DNA from: Chitinophagaceae bacterium
Lineage (GTDB): Bacteria; Bacteroidota; Bacteroidia; Chitinophagales; Chitinophagaceae
DNA: 64,000 bases
Assembly (NCBI GenBank): GCA_016702745.1
Contig: JADJDJ010000004.1
Span: 1 to 64,000, forward strand
Direction of reading: 5' to 3'
Shown: piece by piece, positions 15,984 through 26,340 of the stretch
Numbering within the stretch: position 1 is the stretch's first letter
Layout: every line of letters begins with the position of its first letter
Made by a program: the position numbers and the translations under genes
The notes under the pieces: generated by a model
Database searches by the model: none
What the model was told of the DNA's origin: nothing
Seen by the model: only the letters and a program-made list of their open reading frames with translations

Positions 15984-16855
15984 ATGAAAAAAATGATCCT
16001 GGCTTTTACACTACTGGTCTTTTCCATGGCAGGAATGGCACAGCAAGACATCAAACAAAAAGAATTTGCAAACACTGACATGAAGGAATTAGCTTCCCAA
16101 AAAGGGTCGAGCAATATCCCTAAATGCTTTTGTTGTGACAATGCCTATAATCTGCCTATTCCTCCGATTAGCGGGCCCAAAATTGTAAAATGCGGCGATA
16201 CGGCGCGATATGTTACTGCAGATTGTGCCGGCGCCAAATACAGCTGGGCGGTTACCCCCAATATCAACTTTCAGCAAAACGGAAATGGTATTACCATATT
16301 CCCACCGGTCAGTCCGGGTACCTATACCATCACTTTAAAACTTCAGTGTGGAAAGGCGGTGACCAGTAATACATATACATTTACTGTAGAAAAACCAGCC
16401 GTCTGCAACCCATCATTTACTTTCACTTATACTTTGCTCGGCAATGGTTCTGTAAACATCAATACTATACCCGATGCAAGTACCAGGTTCCCGGAACCGA
16501 GCATTGGTGGGGCATTCAGTATAATGGTACGCATCCGAACTGTAATACATGTGCACCCATTCCATTTACAGAATTCAACAATACCAAATCCTGGGGTGGA
16601 TACATCAATCCTGCAGGTGTCCTTATTCCTTATATGGGAACTGGTCTTACCAAAGGAACATCGGGTTATGGTATTAATTACTCCGGCTTCCCCAACAATA
16701 GCTGTGTAAGAATTACGCACTATATCAAATGCTGTGGTGAAACTTACAGGCAAACACAGTGTGTAAGCTTCACAACGGTGAATGGCAAAATGGCTAAACC
16801 GGTAATCACCGAATCAAAAGTAGAATACCTGGGACATGTAACCCTGCTGAAATAA
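15984..16855 (+). CDS. Cysteine-rich exported protein with PKD/Ig-like domain, frame broken
   Basis: An exported protein of about 290 residues once repaired. The signal peptide MKKMILAFTLLVFSMAGMAQ is clear. A PKD/Ig-like beta domain spans about residues 60-135 (KIVKCGDTARYVTADCAGAK ... SPGTYTITLKLQCGK). After PDA the frame breaks in the AA of 16478-16479. One more A gives KYQVPGTEHWWGIQYNGTHP with paired cysteines in NCNTCAPIPF, and runs on to the end YLGHVTLLK. Ten or more cysteines, several adjacent (CFCC, KCCGE), suggest disulfides. No T9SS sorting domain. Function unknown; probably a surface or extracellular structural protein related to the next gene. Confidence 0.72.
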
Positions 16856-16968
16856 GCATACCCTTGAAGGCAGCCGGCTGGTTATCCACCACCGGCTGCT
16901 TTAAAATAACAAAGAAGCAAACCATTCAAAGCAATAGCTTTATCCTTTCATGTACTAATACAAAAAAA

Positions 16969-19555
16969 ATGTCGCATAAAATCATCCTGTGGTCGTTCCT
17001 CCTATGGTTAGTTTGTCAGGGGAATCAGGCTCACGCTCAAAAAAAAACCAACCAATACCTTCCGGTTACACGCGAGCAACTCAGTGCCGATCTGGCCAAA
17101 AGAGGAATCACCGGAGAGCAGGTCAAGCGACATCTGGACACAGCTTTTGCCCTTCCCGTGAAACAAAAACAAATCCCATTAAAGAATACCAATTCAGCTA
17201 CCACCATAGAAAATATTTCAGCAGTCTGTGGCACTCAATCTCCATGGGACCAATACTCTACAATTGGAACACCCGCCGGTACCAATACCCCAGCGATTTA
17301 CAATCCCTCCCAATACCCGGGATCTAACATTATTTTCTTTTGCAACCCCTCAGCGGTTTCCTGGGGAAGCCTGTTGCAAAATACCGGTTGCGCTATTCAG
17401 CCATCTGGCAGCAATCCGACTGTAATGGGCCTGGCCTTTGACCAATTGCCCTATTCCGGATTTAGCAACGGTCCAAAGCAGGGTCGCCTGATCCGAAAAA
17501 CATTCCGGGTGGATGTTGCTAACTGTATATTTTACTACCAGTATGCTTTTTTATCGGGCGGATGCTCATCATCGTTTGAAGTAAAAGTGTATAACCAAAA
17601 TAATAGTCCGGTCATCATTAGATCACACAATAGTTTGAATTGTACAACATCTCCTGCAAACTGCCCGGGTCTTATTGCACCGGTTGGAGCCACCTGCCTC
17701 GGCCTGCCTCCCGGACCCTGCTCTCCGAATGATCCGCCACAGCCACCCGGTCAGCCTGATTGGTGCCCAGCCAGAAGTATATGTGGTTTCCCACGCAGCC
17801 TGAAAGCCTTTAGTCTGGAATCAATTGATCTTTCCGCTTACTATAACCAGGATGTAACCATCGAATTTTCAAACAAAGTTTGCGGCAGCGGCCAACATCT
17901 TATGTATACGCTGGTTGGTGGTTTTTGTTATTGCTCCAATTGCAATTTAAATATAGATCAAAGCATCACTGATGCCAAATGCGGTCAGCCAAACGGTGCC
18001 ATAGATATTTCTATCAATGGCGGAACGGGCCCCTTTACATACCAGTGGAGTAATGGTAGTACACAACAGGATATCAGCCAGCTGGCTTCAGGAACATATT
18101 CAGTTACAGTTACCGATGCAAATGGATGCAGTGCTGAAAAAACCTTTCAGGTAAATGCACAGCCCACTGATCTCGTTATCACACTCGGCCATAGCGATGA
18201 ATATTGCAGTAATCAAAATGGATCTATTGGCATCACTCCATCCGGTGGTGTAGCCCCTTACCAGATTAAATGGAAGAAAAACGGGGGTGGTTATCGCCGG
18301 ACAAAACAGTAATTCCCTTTCAGGTATTGGGGCGGGTGCTTACGAAGCCATTGTTACCGATGCCAATGGCTGTGAGAACAGTGATGGCGAAACTATTCAA
18401 AACATCCAGTCTGTGATTCAATTCAATGGAAACATCTCCAACCTTGCCTGTAATACTACTAATACCGGGGCCATCAGTTTGAGTAATCCGGCCGGAGGAA
18501 CCGGTCCATACACCTATACCTGGTTGTATAATGGCAATCAAACAAGTTATAATACCAGTACCATCACAGGGATACCTGCTGGTCAATACCAGGTAACCGT
18601 AAAAGACAGTAAAGGCTGCAGCAGCAACAAGACTTTTACAGTGGGCATCAATCCCTGTCCGCAAAACTGTTGCCATGGCGGAAAATGGATTGGCAGGGAA
18701 ATCAGCTGGGAAAGAAGCAGGTTGGATAAAGCAGAAATGATGGAAGAAGCAATCTTACCACCGCCGACTGAAAAAAAGGGAATAGGCAATACCGCTATTG
18801 ATTTAGAAGCAGCTTCGAAAATTGCCATTAAACGATGTGATTCCGTTTACAAGCTAAATCAATACTCTACCTACACTTTTAATCCCGGTTATCAATGCGG
18901 AATTCAGACAAACGGAAAGCCCTGTCTGAAACAGGTATCCGTTAAAATAAAAGGGGTAACAGATAATAGTCTGGATGGCATTTATCCGGCACCTGTTACC
19001 AAAACTTTTCCCAACCCGGGAGATTACCTGGTTACTTACTATGCCCGATGCGGTGTACAAATCTGTGACAGCTGTACGTTTACGATCCGGATTGAAAAAG
19101 ATTGTTGCCGCGATGGACGCTGGAAAGGGGCAGGATACCAGGCCGTTAATGTAAACCCAAATGGTAGCTGGCGCTATGATCCCGTCCAAATACTCCCATT
19201 GCAAATCAATACTCCCATTCCAACCTATACTGCCCAGGTGGCCTTCAACCTGGTTAATCTGAATTACCAATGTACAACCGGATGCGCCAGCAGTTATAAA
19301 CTGATCAAAAGAAATACCGTTTCCGGAATTGAAACCACCCTGATTATACCTGCCGGCCAGACTTCTTTATCGATCTATACTGAAAAAGATCCGCTACTGA
19401 TAAGGTTGTTTCCGATCTGCGGAGGTAAACAATGTGGCAATATGTTATTGTTTAAAGTGAGTTGTATCTCTAATAACTGCAAAACCATTACTTCCGGAGG
19501 ATCCGGTCCTGCAGGATTGAACCCGGATGTAAAGGATCTGAAAAAATTGAACTGA
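16969..19555 (+). CDS. SprB-repeat exported protein with duplicated CCxxGxW module, frame broken
   Basis: An exported protein of about 861 residues. The start at 16969 (MSHKIILWSFLLWLVCQ) gives a signal peptide ending HAQ. After a cysteine-rich N-terminal domain come tandem SprB-type repeats (for example GAIDISINGGTGPFTYQWSN ... GTYSVTVTDANGCSAEKTF) from about residue 350 to 560. The frame breaks in the G5 run 18283-18287; removing one G gives KKNGVVIAGQNSNS. The C-terminal 300 residues hold two copies of a module that opens CCHGGKW and CCRDGRW and carries paired cysteines. SprB repeats occur in Bacteroidota gliding adhesins, so adhesion is likely. No sorting domain is evident at the C-terminus (DVKDLKKLN). 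Confidence 0.78.
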
Positions 19556-19569
19556 GCATATATACAATG

Positions 19570-19610
19570 ATCCCCGGCTATTTTCAATAATAGCCGGGGA
19601 TTTTATTTTA
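19570..19610 (+). terminator. Strong terminator after the SprB-repeat gene
   Basis: A perfect 13-base-pair stem, ATCCCCGGCTATT (19570-19582) with AATAGCCGGGGAT (19589-19601), six-base loop, then TTTATTTTATTT. It ends the exported-protein unit before the carboxylase genes. Confidence 0.9.
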
Positions 19611-19811
19611 TTTACTGCACTGGATTTCTTTTTTTACCTTTTTACTCAGTGATCCAAAAAAGGAACGCCCCTCCCCCACCTGACCAATATTCCCGCCCAC
19701 GTTGAGTATTATCATTTTTATACATATCAATATCCCTCAACTTGCGGCTGCCACTAAGCCATACAACTACCGGTTGCAAAATTTGGCTTAACTTACCCTA
19801 AACCCCTTCCC

Positions 19812-20302
19812 ATGGCTACCCAACCAACGCCCTTCGCAGTAAAAGCCGGTGCCTTTCAGTTTACGATCAGTCCGGATGATTTAGCAGCAGCTGATTTTAT
19901 CAATAACGGGCCAGGAGTATACCACCTTGTCAAACAGAACCGATCGGTACACTGTGTCATTAGTCATGAAGAAAACAATGCCAAAAAAATGACAGTGGAA
20001 GTAGATGGTCAAATCTTTGAAGTGGAAATCCGTGACGAACTGGACCAGATGCTGGATCAACTCGGCTTCAGCTCAGCCAGTACCAAACATATCAAGGAAA
20101 TCAAGGCACCGATGCCCGGACTGGTTTTGGATATCGCCGTTACGGAAGGACAGGAAGTGCTGGAAGGAGATCGCATCCTTATTCTCGAAGCCATGAAGAT
20201 GGAAAACAGTATCCTGATTCATGCCAATGCCAAAATAAAAGAAGTAAAAGTAAAAGCAGGACAGGCCGTAGAAAAGGACAGGTACTCGTCACCCTCGACT
20301 AA
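19812..20302 (+). CDS. Biotin carboxyl carrier protein of acyl-CoA carboxylase, frame broken near the end
   Basis: The biotin-bearing subunit of an acyl-CoA carboxylase, about 163 residues. The biotinyl domain shows KAPMPGLVLDIAVTEGQEVL and the biotin-attachment motif EAMKMEN with K129. At 20276-20277 one G is missing; adding it gives VEKGQVLVTLD and a stop at 20300-20302, which is the normal end of a biotinyl domain. As written, the frame runs on into repeat-derived sequence. The N-terminal part is the linker type seen in propionyl/acyl-CoA carboxylase BCCPs rather than fatty-acid AccB. It is followed 48 bases on by biotin carboxylase. Confidence 0.88.
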
Positions 20303-20350
20303 TATTAGGTGCGCAATAACTAATTCCCATTACCCAATACCTTTCTCAAC
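20303..20350. repeat. ATTACCCAATACC-type word repeat between BCCP and biotin carboxylase
   Basis: TATTAGGTGCGCAATAACTA and CCCATTACCCAATACC, the reverse-complement form of the GGTATTGGGTATT words at 8865 and 52664. It is the only sequence between two genes of one complex. Confidence 0.55.
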
Positions 20351-21825
20351 ATGAAAAAATACTTGTCGCCAACCGTGGAGAAATTGCCCTTCGCATCATG
20401 CGTACGATCCGGCGCATGGGTATCAGGACGGTTGCCGTTTATTCTGAAGCGGATCGCGAGTCGCCCCATGTATTATTTGCCGATGAAGCCGTTTGTCTCG
20501 GACCAGCCCCTTCTTCGCAGTCTTACTTACATGGAGACAAAATCATTGCAGCCTGCAAGGAACTGGGAGTAGATGGTATCCATCCCGGTTATGGATTCCT
20601 TAGTGAAAATGCCGTGTTTGCCCAGGAGGTGGAAAATGCCGGTATCAAATTTATCGGCCCTGGCCCCGAAGCCATGCGGATCATGGGATCCAAGCTTGCA
20701 GCCAAGGAGAGTGTAAAAAAATATAATATTCCGATGGTGCCAGGGATTGATCAGGCCATTGACAATGTGGAACTGGCCATTGATATTGCTAACCGGATCG
20801 GTTATCCTATCCTGATCAAGGCATCAGCCGGTGGTGGTGGCAAGGGAATGCGGGTGGTGGAAAAAGCAGCTGATATGAAGGAGCAGATGGAAAGAGCCAT
20901 CAGCGAAGCCACTTCCTCTTTTGGTGACGGATCGGTGTTTATTGAGAAATATGTCAGCTCACCGCGGCATATTGAAATACAGGTGCTGGCCGATCAGTAC
21001 GGCAATACCATTCATTTATTCGAAAGAGAGTGCAGTATCCAACGCCGTCACCAGAAAGTAGTGGAAGAATCTCCTTCCTCGATCCTGACACCTGAATTAA
21101 GAAAACAAATGGGTGAAGCAGCTGTAATGGTGGCGAAGTCCTGCAATTATACCAGCACAGGTACGGTGGAGTTTTTAATGGACGATAAATTGAACTTTTA
21201 TTTTCTGGAAATGAATACCCGACTGCAGGTGGAACACCCGGTAACAGAAATGATCACCGGAATTGACCTGGTGGAAGAACAGATCAGGATTGCCAGAGGA
21301 GAAAAACTTCGATACAAACAGGAAGATATTCAAATCAACGGGCATGCGTTGGAATTAAGGGTCTATGCCGAAGATCCCCTGAATAATTTCCTGCCTTCGA
21401 TTGGCACATTGACCCGTTACCAAAAGCCCAGCGGTGAAGGTATCCGGGTGGATGATGGATACCGGGAAGGAATGCCGATACCAATTTACTATGATCCGAT
21501 GATTGCTAAACTGGTAACACATGGCAAAGACCGCACGGAAGCCATACAAAAAATGCTGGAAGCGATTAAGGATTATAAAATAGAAGGCCTCAGTACCACC
21601 CTGCCCTTTGGCAGTTTTGTATTCGAACATGAAGCATTTATCAGCGGGCATTTCGATACCCATTTTGTAAAGAATTATTATTCACCGGAAAAAATTATGG
21701 AGAAACAAAAGGCCGCTGCCGAAATTGCTGCAATAGCTGCCTTGCATTACTGGATGCAGCAGCAGCAAATACTAAGACCGGTGGAGAATAAGTCGACGAG
21801 TTGGAAGCGACGCCTGGCGCATTAA
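20351..21825 (+). CDS. Acyl-CoA carboxylase, biotin carboxylase subunit, frame broken at start
   Basis: ATP-grasp biotin carboxylase, about 491 residues, which carboxylates the biotin of the BCCP with bicarbonate and ATP. The ATG at 20351 is followed by an A6 run (20354-20359); one more A gives MKKILVANRGEIALRIMRTI, the family's standard N-terminus. The ATP-binding glycine loop is SAGGGGKGMRVV, and catalytic regions EKYVSSPRHIEIQVLADQYG, ERECSIQRRHQKVVEE and EMNTRLQVEHPVTE are all present. The C-terminal 40 residues are an extra helical tail. It sits between BCCP and carboxyltransferase, so the three make one enzyme, most likely propionyl-CoA (or a similar acyl-CoA) carboxylase. Confidence 0.92.
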
Positions 21826-21830
21826 GAAAA

Positions 21831-21902
21831 GAAACAAGATACAAGAAACAAAAAAAGATACAAGATACAAGAAACAAAAAAAAAGACACAAGACACAAGT
21901 CC
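21831..21902. repeat. GAAACAAGATACAAGAAACAA word repeat, copy 1
   Basis: GAAACAAGATACAAGAAAC and further GATACAAGATACAAGAAAC, then GACACAAGACACAAG. The same words are at 26082-26118, and reversed (TTTCTTGGTTCTT) at 53571-53638. It fills the gap between biotin carboxylase and carboxyltransferase. The rest of 21826-22100 shows no gene. Confidence 0.65.
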
Positions 21903-22100
21903 AAAGGACCCCTATGAGGTAACAAATAAATGAATACAAAATGTAAAATCAAAACTGCTGCTGGAGTCAGGCGGTTGGCTTTTTGATTTGGGCTTAGACT
22001 ACGTTTATTCATCAATTATTTTTTTGGTTCTTTAAAACACAATAACAACCTGACAATTATCGGAAATCAAAATATCTCAATATCATAATATCTCTTTCAA

Positions 22101-23642
22101 ATGAAATCAAAATCACAAATACTCCGCGACAAACTGGAAGCCGGCAAAGAAGGCGGTGGCGCCAAACGCATCGAGGCCCAGCATAAAAAAGGAAAACTCA
22201 CTGCCCGGGAAAGAGTGATGTTGCTGATGGATCCCGGTTCTTTTGAAGAAATCGGGGCATTAGTCACCCATCGTACAAAAGATTTTGGCATGGAGAACCA
22301 GCAGTTTTATGGAGATGGCGTGGTTACCGGCTATGGCACAGTGAATGGCAGACTGGTGTATGTATTCGCGCAGGACTTCACCGTATTTGGTGGTGCACTT
22401 TCTGAAACCCATGCTGAAAAAATCTGCCGCATCATGGATATGGCCATGAAAACCGGCGCCCCATTGGTAGGATTGAATGATTCAGGCGGAGCGAGGATAC
22501 AGGAAGGAGTGCGATCACTGGGAGGCTATGCTGATATATTTTACCGGAACGTACAGGCATCCGGAGTGATTCCGCAGATCTCCGCCATCATGGGGCCCTG
22601 TGCCGGTGGCGCGGTGTACTCACCGGCCATGACTGACTTTACTATTATGGTGGAGAATACCAGTTATATGTTTGTAACGGGTCCCAATGTGGTAAAGACC
22701 GTTACCAATGAAGAAGTGAGTGCGGAAGAACTGGGTGGTGCGTCCACGCATTCCACCAAATCTGGGGTTACGCATTTAACAGCCGTGAATGATGTGGATT
22801 GTATTCGTCAGGTGAAAAAGATGCTGAGCTATATGCCACAGAACTGTGAGGATGTATTACCCAAACTTCCTTTTGAACTGGGTGATGAAACCAGGGAACA
22901 GTTGGAATCCATTGTACCGGAAAGTGCCAACCAGCCTTATGATATGAGATTAGTGATTGAAGGGATCTGCGATACCGAATCCTTTTTTGAAATACATAAG
23001 GATTATGCCGACAATATTGTGGTAGGTTTTGCAAGACTGGCAGGAAGAAGTATTGGTATTGTGGCCAATCAGCCTATGAGTCTGGCCGGTGTGCTGGACA
23101 TTGAAAGTTCACGTAAGGGTGCCCGTTTCACCCGCTTCTGCGATTGCTTTAATATTCCGTTACTGGTACTTGTAGATGTACCGGGATTTTTACCGGGTAC
23201 GGATCAGGAATGGCATGGCATCATTACCAATGGCGCAAAATTATTGTATGCATTGAGTGAAGCCACCGTACCAAGGGTAACCGTGATTACACGTAAAGCC
23301 TATGGTGGTGCTTATGATGTAATGAATTCCAAACATATCGGGGCAGATATGAATTATGCCTGGCCCGGTGCCGAGATTGCCGTGATGGGAGCCAAGGGCG
23401 CCAGTGAAATCATCTTCAAAAATGAAATCGCTGCGGCGGAAGATCCGGCTAAAAAATTACTGGAGAAAGAAGCGGAGTATGCGGCATTATTTGCCAATCC
23501 CTATACGGCAGCGGAACGTGGCTTTATTGATGAAGTGATCGAACCCAGGGAAACCCGGAAAAAACTGATAAAGTCCTTTGCGATGCTGGAGAACAAAGTG
23601 GCGAAAAGGCCGAGGAAGAAACATGGGAATATACCGTTGTGA
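22101..23642 (+). CDS. Acyl-CoA carboxylase beta (carboxyltransferase) subunit
   Basis: A 513-residue carboxyltransferase that moves the carboxyl group from carboxy-biotin to an acyl-CoA, probably propionyl-CoA. The N-terminal half binds the acyl-CoA (GGARIQEGVRSLGGYADIFY, SGVIPQISAIMGPCAGGAVY), and the C-terminal half has the biotin side (DVPGFLPGTDQEWHGIITNG, RKAYGGAYDVM). Length and both crotonase-like halves are normal and the frame is intact. It completes the three-subunit enzyme with the two genes upstream; the product would feed the methylmalonyl-CoA route. The gene for an acyl-CoA dehydrogenase faces it from 18 bases away. Confidence 0.93.
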   Translation: MKSKSQILRDKLEAGKEGGGAKRIEAQHKKGKLTARERVMLLMDPGSFEEIGALVTHRTKDFGMENQQFYGDGVVTGYGTVNGRLVYVFAQDFTVFGGALSETHAEKICRIMDMAMKTGAPLVGLNDSGGARIQEGVRSLGGYADIFYRNVQASGVIPQISAIMGPCAGGAVYSPAMTDFTIMVENTSYMFVTGPNVVKTVTNEEVSAEELGGASTHSTKSGVTHLTAVNDVDCIRQVKKMLSYMPQNCEDVLPKLPFELGDETREQLESIVPESANQPYDMRLVIEGICDTESFFEIHKDYADNIVVGFARLAGRSIGIVANQPMSLAGVLDIESSRKGARFTRFCDCFNIPLLVLVDVPGFLPGTDQEWHGIITNGAKLLYALSEATVPRVTVITRKAYGGAYDVMNSKHIGADMNYAWPGAEIAVMGAKGASEIIFKNEIAAAEDPAKKLLEKEAEYAALFANPYTAAERGFIDEVIEPRETRKKLIKSFAMLENKVAKRPRKKHGNIPL

Positions 23643-23660
23643 GTTCCTTCACAGGATTTA

Positions 23661-24800
23661 TCATTTCAACACCTCCCGACTGATCACAATCTTCTGTATC
23701 TCACTAGTACCCTCGCCGATTGTGCAGAGTTTGGCATCGCGGTAGAATTTCTCTACAGGGAAATCCTTGGTGTAGCCGTAGCCACCAAAAATCTGCACGG
23801 CATCATTGGCTACTTTTACGGCTACTTCACTGGCGTAATATTTAGCCATGGCGGCTTCCTTGGTCATCGGCATTTTTCTTTCCTTTAAATCACAGGCCTG
23901 TAAAGTGAGTAAGTCGGCTGCAGCAATTTCAGTAGCCATATCGGCCAACTTAAAAGAGATACCCTGGAAATTACAAATAGGCTGATCAAACTGGTGACGT
24001 TCCTGAGAGTATTGCAGGGCCGCTTCATAAGCTCCTTTGGCAATACCCAATGAAAGAGAGGCAATAGAGATACGTCCGCCATCCAGTACTTTCATGGCCT
24101 GTTTAAAACCATCGCCAACTTCACCCAGGCGATTGGCATCAGAGATCCGGCAATTGTCGAATATCATTTCTGCTGTTTCACTGGCCCGCATCCCCAGTTT
24201 ATTTTCCTTCTTGCCACCACTGAAACCAGCCATCCCTCTTTCCACCAGAAAGGCAGTGGAATTATTTTTACTGCGGGGTTCACCCGTACGGCAGATCACC
24301 ACTGCAACCTCACCGGTAATGCCATGCGTGATCCAGTTCTTGGTACCATTGATCACCCAATCATTTCCATCTTTTACCGCCATGCATTTCATATTGCCTG
24401 CATCACTGCCCGTATTAGCTTCTGTTAATCCCCAGGCACCGATCCATTCTGCTGTTGCCAGTTTGGGCAACCATTTTTTCTTTTGTTCTTCATTGCCGAA
24501 AAGTAAAATATGGCCGGTGCACAAAGAATTATGTGCAGCCAGACTTAGGCCCACCGAGCCACAGACTTTGGCCACTTCTTCAATGATGGCCTTATATTCA
24601 AAATAGGTAAGGTTGGCGCCTCCGTATTGCTCGGGAACCAATACACCCATCAGTCCCAGCTTTCCCATTTCCCTAAAGACCTTCACCGGAAATTCCTGGC
24701 TTTCGTCCCATTCCATTACATAAGGCTTGATTTGCTGGCGTGCAAAATCACGGGCGGTTTGAGCCACTTGCTGGGTCAGTTCAGAATGTTGAAAATTCAT
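23661..24800 (-). CDS. Acyl-CoA dehydrogenase
   Basis: An FAD-dependent acyl-CoA dehydrogenase of 379 residues, which makes the alpha,beta double bond of an acyl-CoA. Recognised are WGLTEANTGSDAGNMK (FAD/substrate loop), NGTKNWITHG, GGRISIASLSLGIAKGAYEA, QIFGGYGYTKDFPVEKFYRD and the C-terminal IGEGTSEIQKIVISREVL with the catalytic-base glutamate in GEG. The ATG at 24800 (MNFQHSELTQQVAQTARDFA) is preferred: the longer reading runs through the terminator at 24826-24857. Convergent with the carboxylase genes; both fit branched-chain amino acid or short-chain acid breakdown. Confidence 0.93.
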   Translation of the reverse strand: MNFQHSELTQQVAQTARDFARQQIKPYVMEWDESQEFPVKVFREMGKLGLMGVLVPEQYGGANLTYFEYKAIIEEVAKVCGSVGLSLAAHNSLCTGHILLFGNEEQKKKWLPKLATAEWIGAWGLTEANTGSDAGNMKCMAVKDGNDWVINGTKNWITHGITGEVAVVICRTGEPRSKNNSTAFLVERGMAGFSGGKKENKLGMRASETAEMIFDNCRISDANRLGEVGDGFKQAMKVLDGGRISIASLSLGIAKGAYEAALQYSQERHQFDQPICNFQGISFKLADMATEIAAADLLTLQACDLKERKMPMTKEAAMAKYYASEVAVKVANDAVQIFGGYGYTKDFPVEKFYRDAKLCTIGEGTSEIQKIVISREVLK

Positions 24801-24825
24801 AACAATCCTTGTTGGGGGTTTCTGT

Positions 24826-24857
24826 AAAAACTGTGCCACTCCTATCAGGGGTGGCAC
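24826..24857 (-). terminator. Terminator of the PhnP-like gene
   Basis: A ten-base stem with one G.T pair, GTGCCACTCC (24833-24842) with GGGGTGGCAC (24848-24857), followed on the minus strand by AG and five T. It lies between the PhnP-like stop and the dehydrogenase start. Confidence 0.7.
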
Positions 24858-24955
24858 AATGTTGAACCTCTATCGGGAATAGCAAGCAAGCATCAGAGGC
24901 GATGCAAAGTAGGGGATTTTTTTTGAAACTAACAACTGTTAGCATACTGTTTATT

Positions 24956-25738
24956 TTAGGCCCCCGTTTCAAGTCGTAATCCGTCCCAGGCCAGGTGGAT
25001 CTGTTCTGGTAATTCGGATTCGATTTCAGCATGTAATCCCATTTGGTGAGAGAGGTGGGTAAAATAAGCCAGGGGTACCTGCAACTCTTCCACCATATCA
25101 ATCGCTTCTCCCAGTGAAAAATGAGAAATATGTTTTTGCCGTCGCAGGGCATTCAGCACCATGATCTCACTGCCGCGGATTTTATTTTTCTCGCTTTCTT
25201 CAATCCGGTTGGCATCAGTGATATAGGTAAAGGATCCGAAACGAAAACCCATGACCGGCATTTTCAGGTGCCAGACCTGGATGGGAATCACCGGGATATC
25301 CCCAATCACAAATGGCTCTGTTGAAATGGTATTCAGGTTGAGTTCGGGGATACCCGGGTACTTGGTATCGGTGAAGGCATAATAAAAATCGCGTCGAACC
25401 GCTTCTTCCGTTAAAGAGTCGGCATAAATATCAATGGGTTTTTTAGTAAAGAAATTAAAGGCCCGGATATCATCCAGTCCGGCCAGATGATCTTTATGCG
25501 GATGAGTAAAAACTACGGCATCCAGTTTTTTTACTTTTTGCCGGAGCATCTGGTACCTGAAATCCGGACCTGTATCTACTACGAGGCTTGTATTGGCTGA
25601 TTCTACCAGTATACTGGAACGAAGCCGGTTGTCCTTTGGATCAGGGGAGGTACAAACGGCACAATCGCAGCCGATCATGGGTACGCCACTGCTGGTACCG
25701 GTTCCAAGAAATGTAATCGTAAGAGGGGGGCAGGTCAC
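24956..25738 (-). CDS. MBL-fold metallo-hydrolase, PhnP-like
   Basis: A 260-residue metallo-beta-lactamase-fold phosphodiesterase. The metal site is FTHPHKDHLAGLDD (H79, H81, D83, H84), with further ligand regions YITDANRI and FTHLSHQM. Three cysteines in GCDCAVC (C24, C26, C29) match the structural zinc loop of PhnP, which cleaves phosphoribosyl 1,2-cyclic phosphate. No phosphonate C-P lyase genes are nearby, so the role may be general cyclic-phosphate repair. Frame intact. It ends at the terminator 24826-24857. Confidence 0.85.
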   Translation of the reverse strand: MTCPPLTITFLGTGTSSGVPMIGCDCAVCTSPDPKDNRLRSSILVESANTSLVVDTGPDFRYQMLRQKVKKLDAVVFTHPHKDHLAGLDDIRAFNFFTKKPIDIYADSLTEEAVRRDFYYAFTDTKYPGIPELNLNTISTEPFVIGDIPVIPIQVWHLKMPVMGFRFGSFTYITDANRIEESEKNKIRGSEIMVLNALRRQKHISHFSLGEAIDMVEELQVPLAYFTHLSHQMGLHAEIESELPEQIHLAWDGLRLETGA

Positions 25739-25790
25739 TTCGTAAAGTTAACAGGTTTATGAGTTACCCGGTATCACCTGCAGCAGGGAA

Positions 25791-26066
25791 TTAATCTTCC
25801 ACAACTTTCAGTCGGGCCATCACATCCCCGTATAATTTCTGGGATTCTCCTGACAATACCTCCGTATTGATCGAGAGTTGGGGAATGAGTTCCAGCAGGG
25901 TATTGATCCTTCCTTCTGTCTGGAGGAACTTATTCAATACCACCACTTTCTTTTGTTCCAAAATGCAATAGCCACTTTGAAAGGTACCCCGCTCGTATCG
26001 GAGCACATAACCGGATTCCTTGGGAATATCTTCTAATTTATCTAGGGTCGTCTGTGTGTACTTCAT
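25791..26066 (-). CDS. Small conserved hypothetical protein
   Basis: A 91-residue cytoplasmic protein of unknown function. The ATG at 26066 (MKYTQTTLDKLEDIPKESGY) is chosen because the longer frame runs into the GAAACAAGATACAA repeat. The layout suggests a small alpha/beta fold: VLRYERGTFQSGYCILEQKK then VVVLNKFLQTEGRINTLLEL and a C-terminal helix. The amphipathic pattern and lack of signal peptide argue for a soluble protein, perhaps a regulator or binding partner. It precedes the PhnP-like gene by 52 bases and may share its transcript. Confidence 0.7.
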   Translation of the reverse strand: MKYTQTTLDKLEDIPKESGYVLRYERGTFQSGYCILEQKKVVVLNKFLQTEGRINTLLELIPQLSINTEVLSGESQKLYGDVMARLKVVED

Positions 26067-26081
26067 GATTAAAAAAAAATA

Positions 26082-26118
26082 AAAAGAAACAAGATACAAG
26101 AAACAAATAACGAGAAAC
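26082..26118. repeat. GAAACAAGATACAAGAAACAA word repeat, copy 2
   Basis: AAAAGAAACAAGATACAAGAAACAAATAACGAGAAACC directly upstream of the 91-residue gene. The remaining gap to 26340 also holds a CAGTCTTCAGTCGACAGTCA word (26226-26253) and TTTAAAATTCAACATTCAAAA, but no gene. Confidence 0.6.
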
Positions 26119-26340
26119 CATGGACAGCGGCCAACTTAGCCGGGGTCCTGGCCCTCAAAATTAAAATAATACCGGGGTGGTTGGTGAATTGGGAGGGATT
26201 GGTTATCCACAAGCGATACACGGTTCAGTCGGGCAGTCTTCAGTCGACAGTCACTTTGTGAAAAGCTGGTAAATACAAAATTTAAAATTCAACATTCAAA
26301 ATAATTTCCTCCCGAACCCCACTCGCCACTAGCCACTCGC

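Noticed and set aside
15694..16141. Two short minus-strand open frames in the divergent region
   Set aside because: They overlap the starts of two better genes and the palindromes, and their translations look random.
20351..20400. Programmed frameshift at the A-run start of biotin carboxylase
   Set aside because: There is no stimulatory structure, and the same kind of break is found in about twenty unrelated genes, so an error is simpler.
21831..21902. Possible CRISPR array in the repeated words
   Set aside because: Repeat units are under 12 bases, run together without spacers of constant length, and no cas genes are present.
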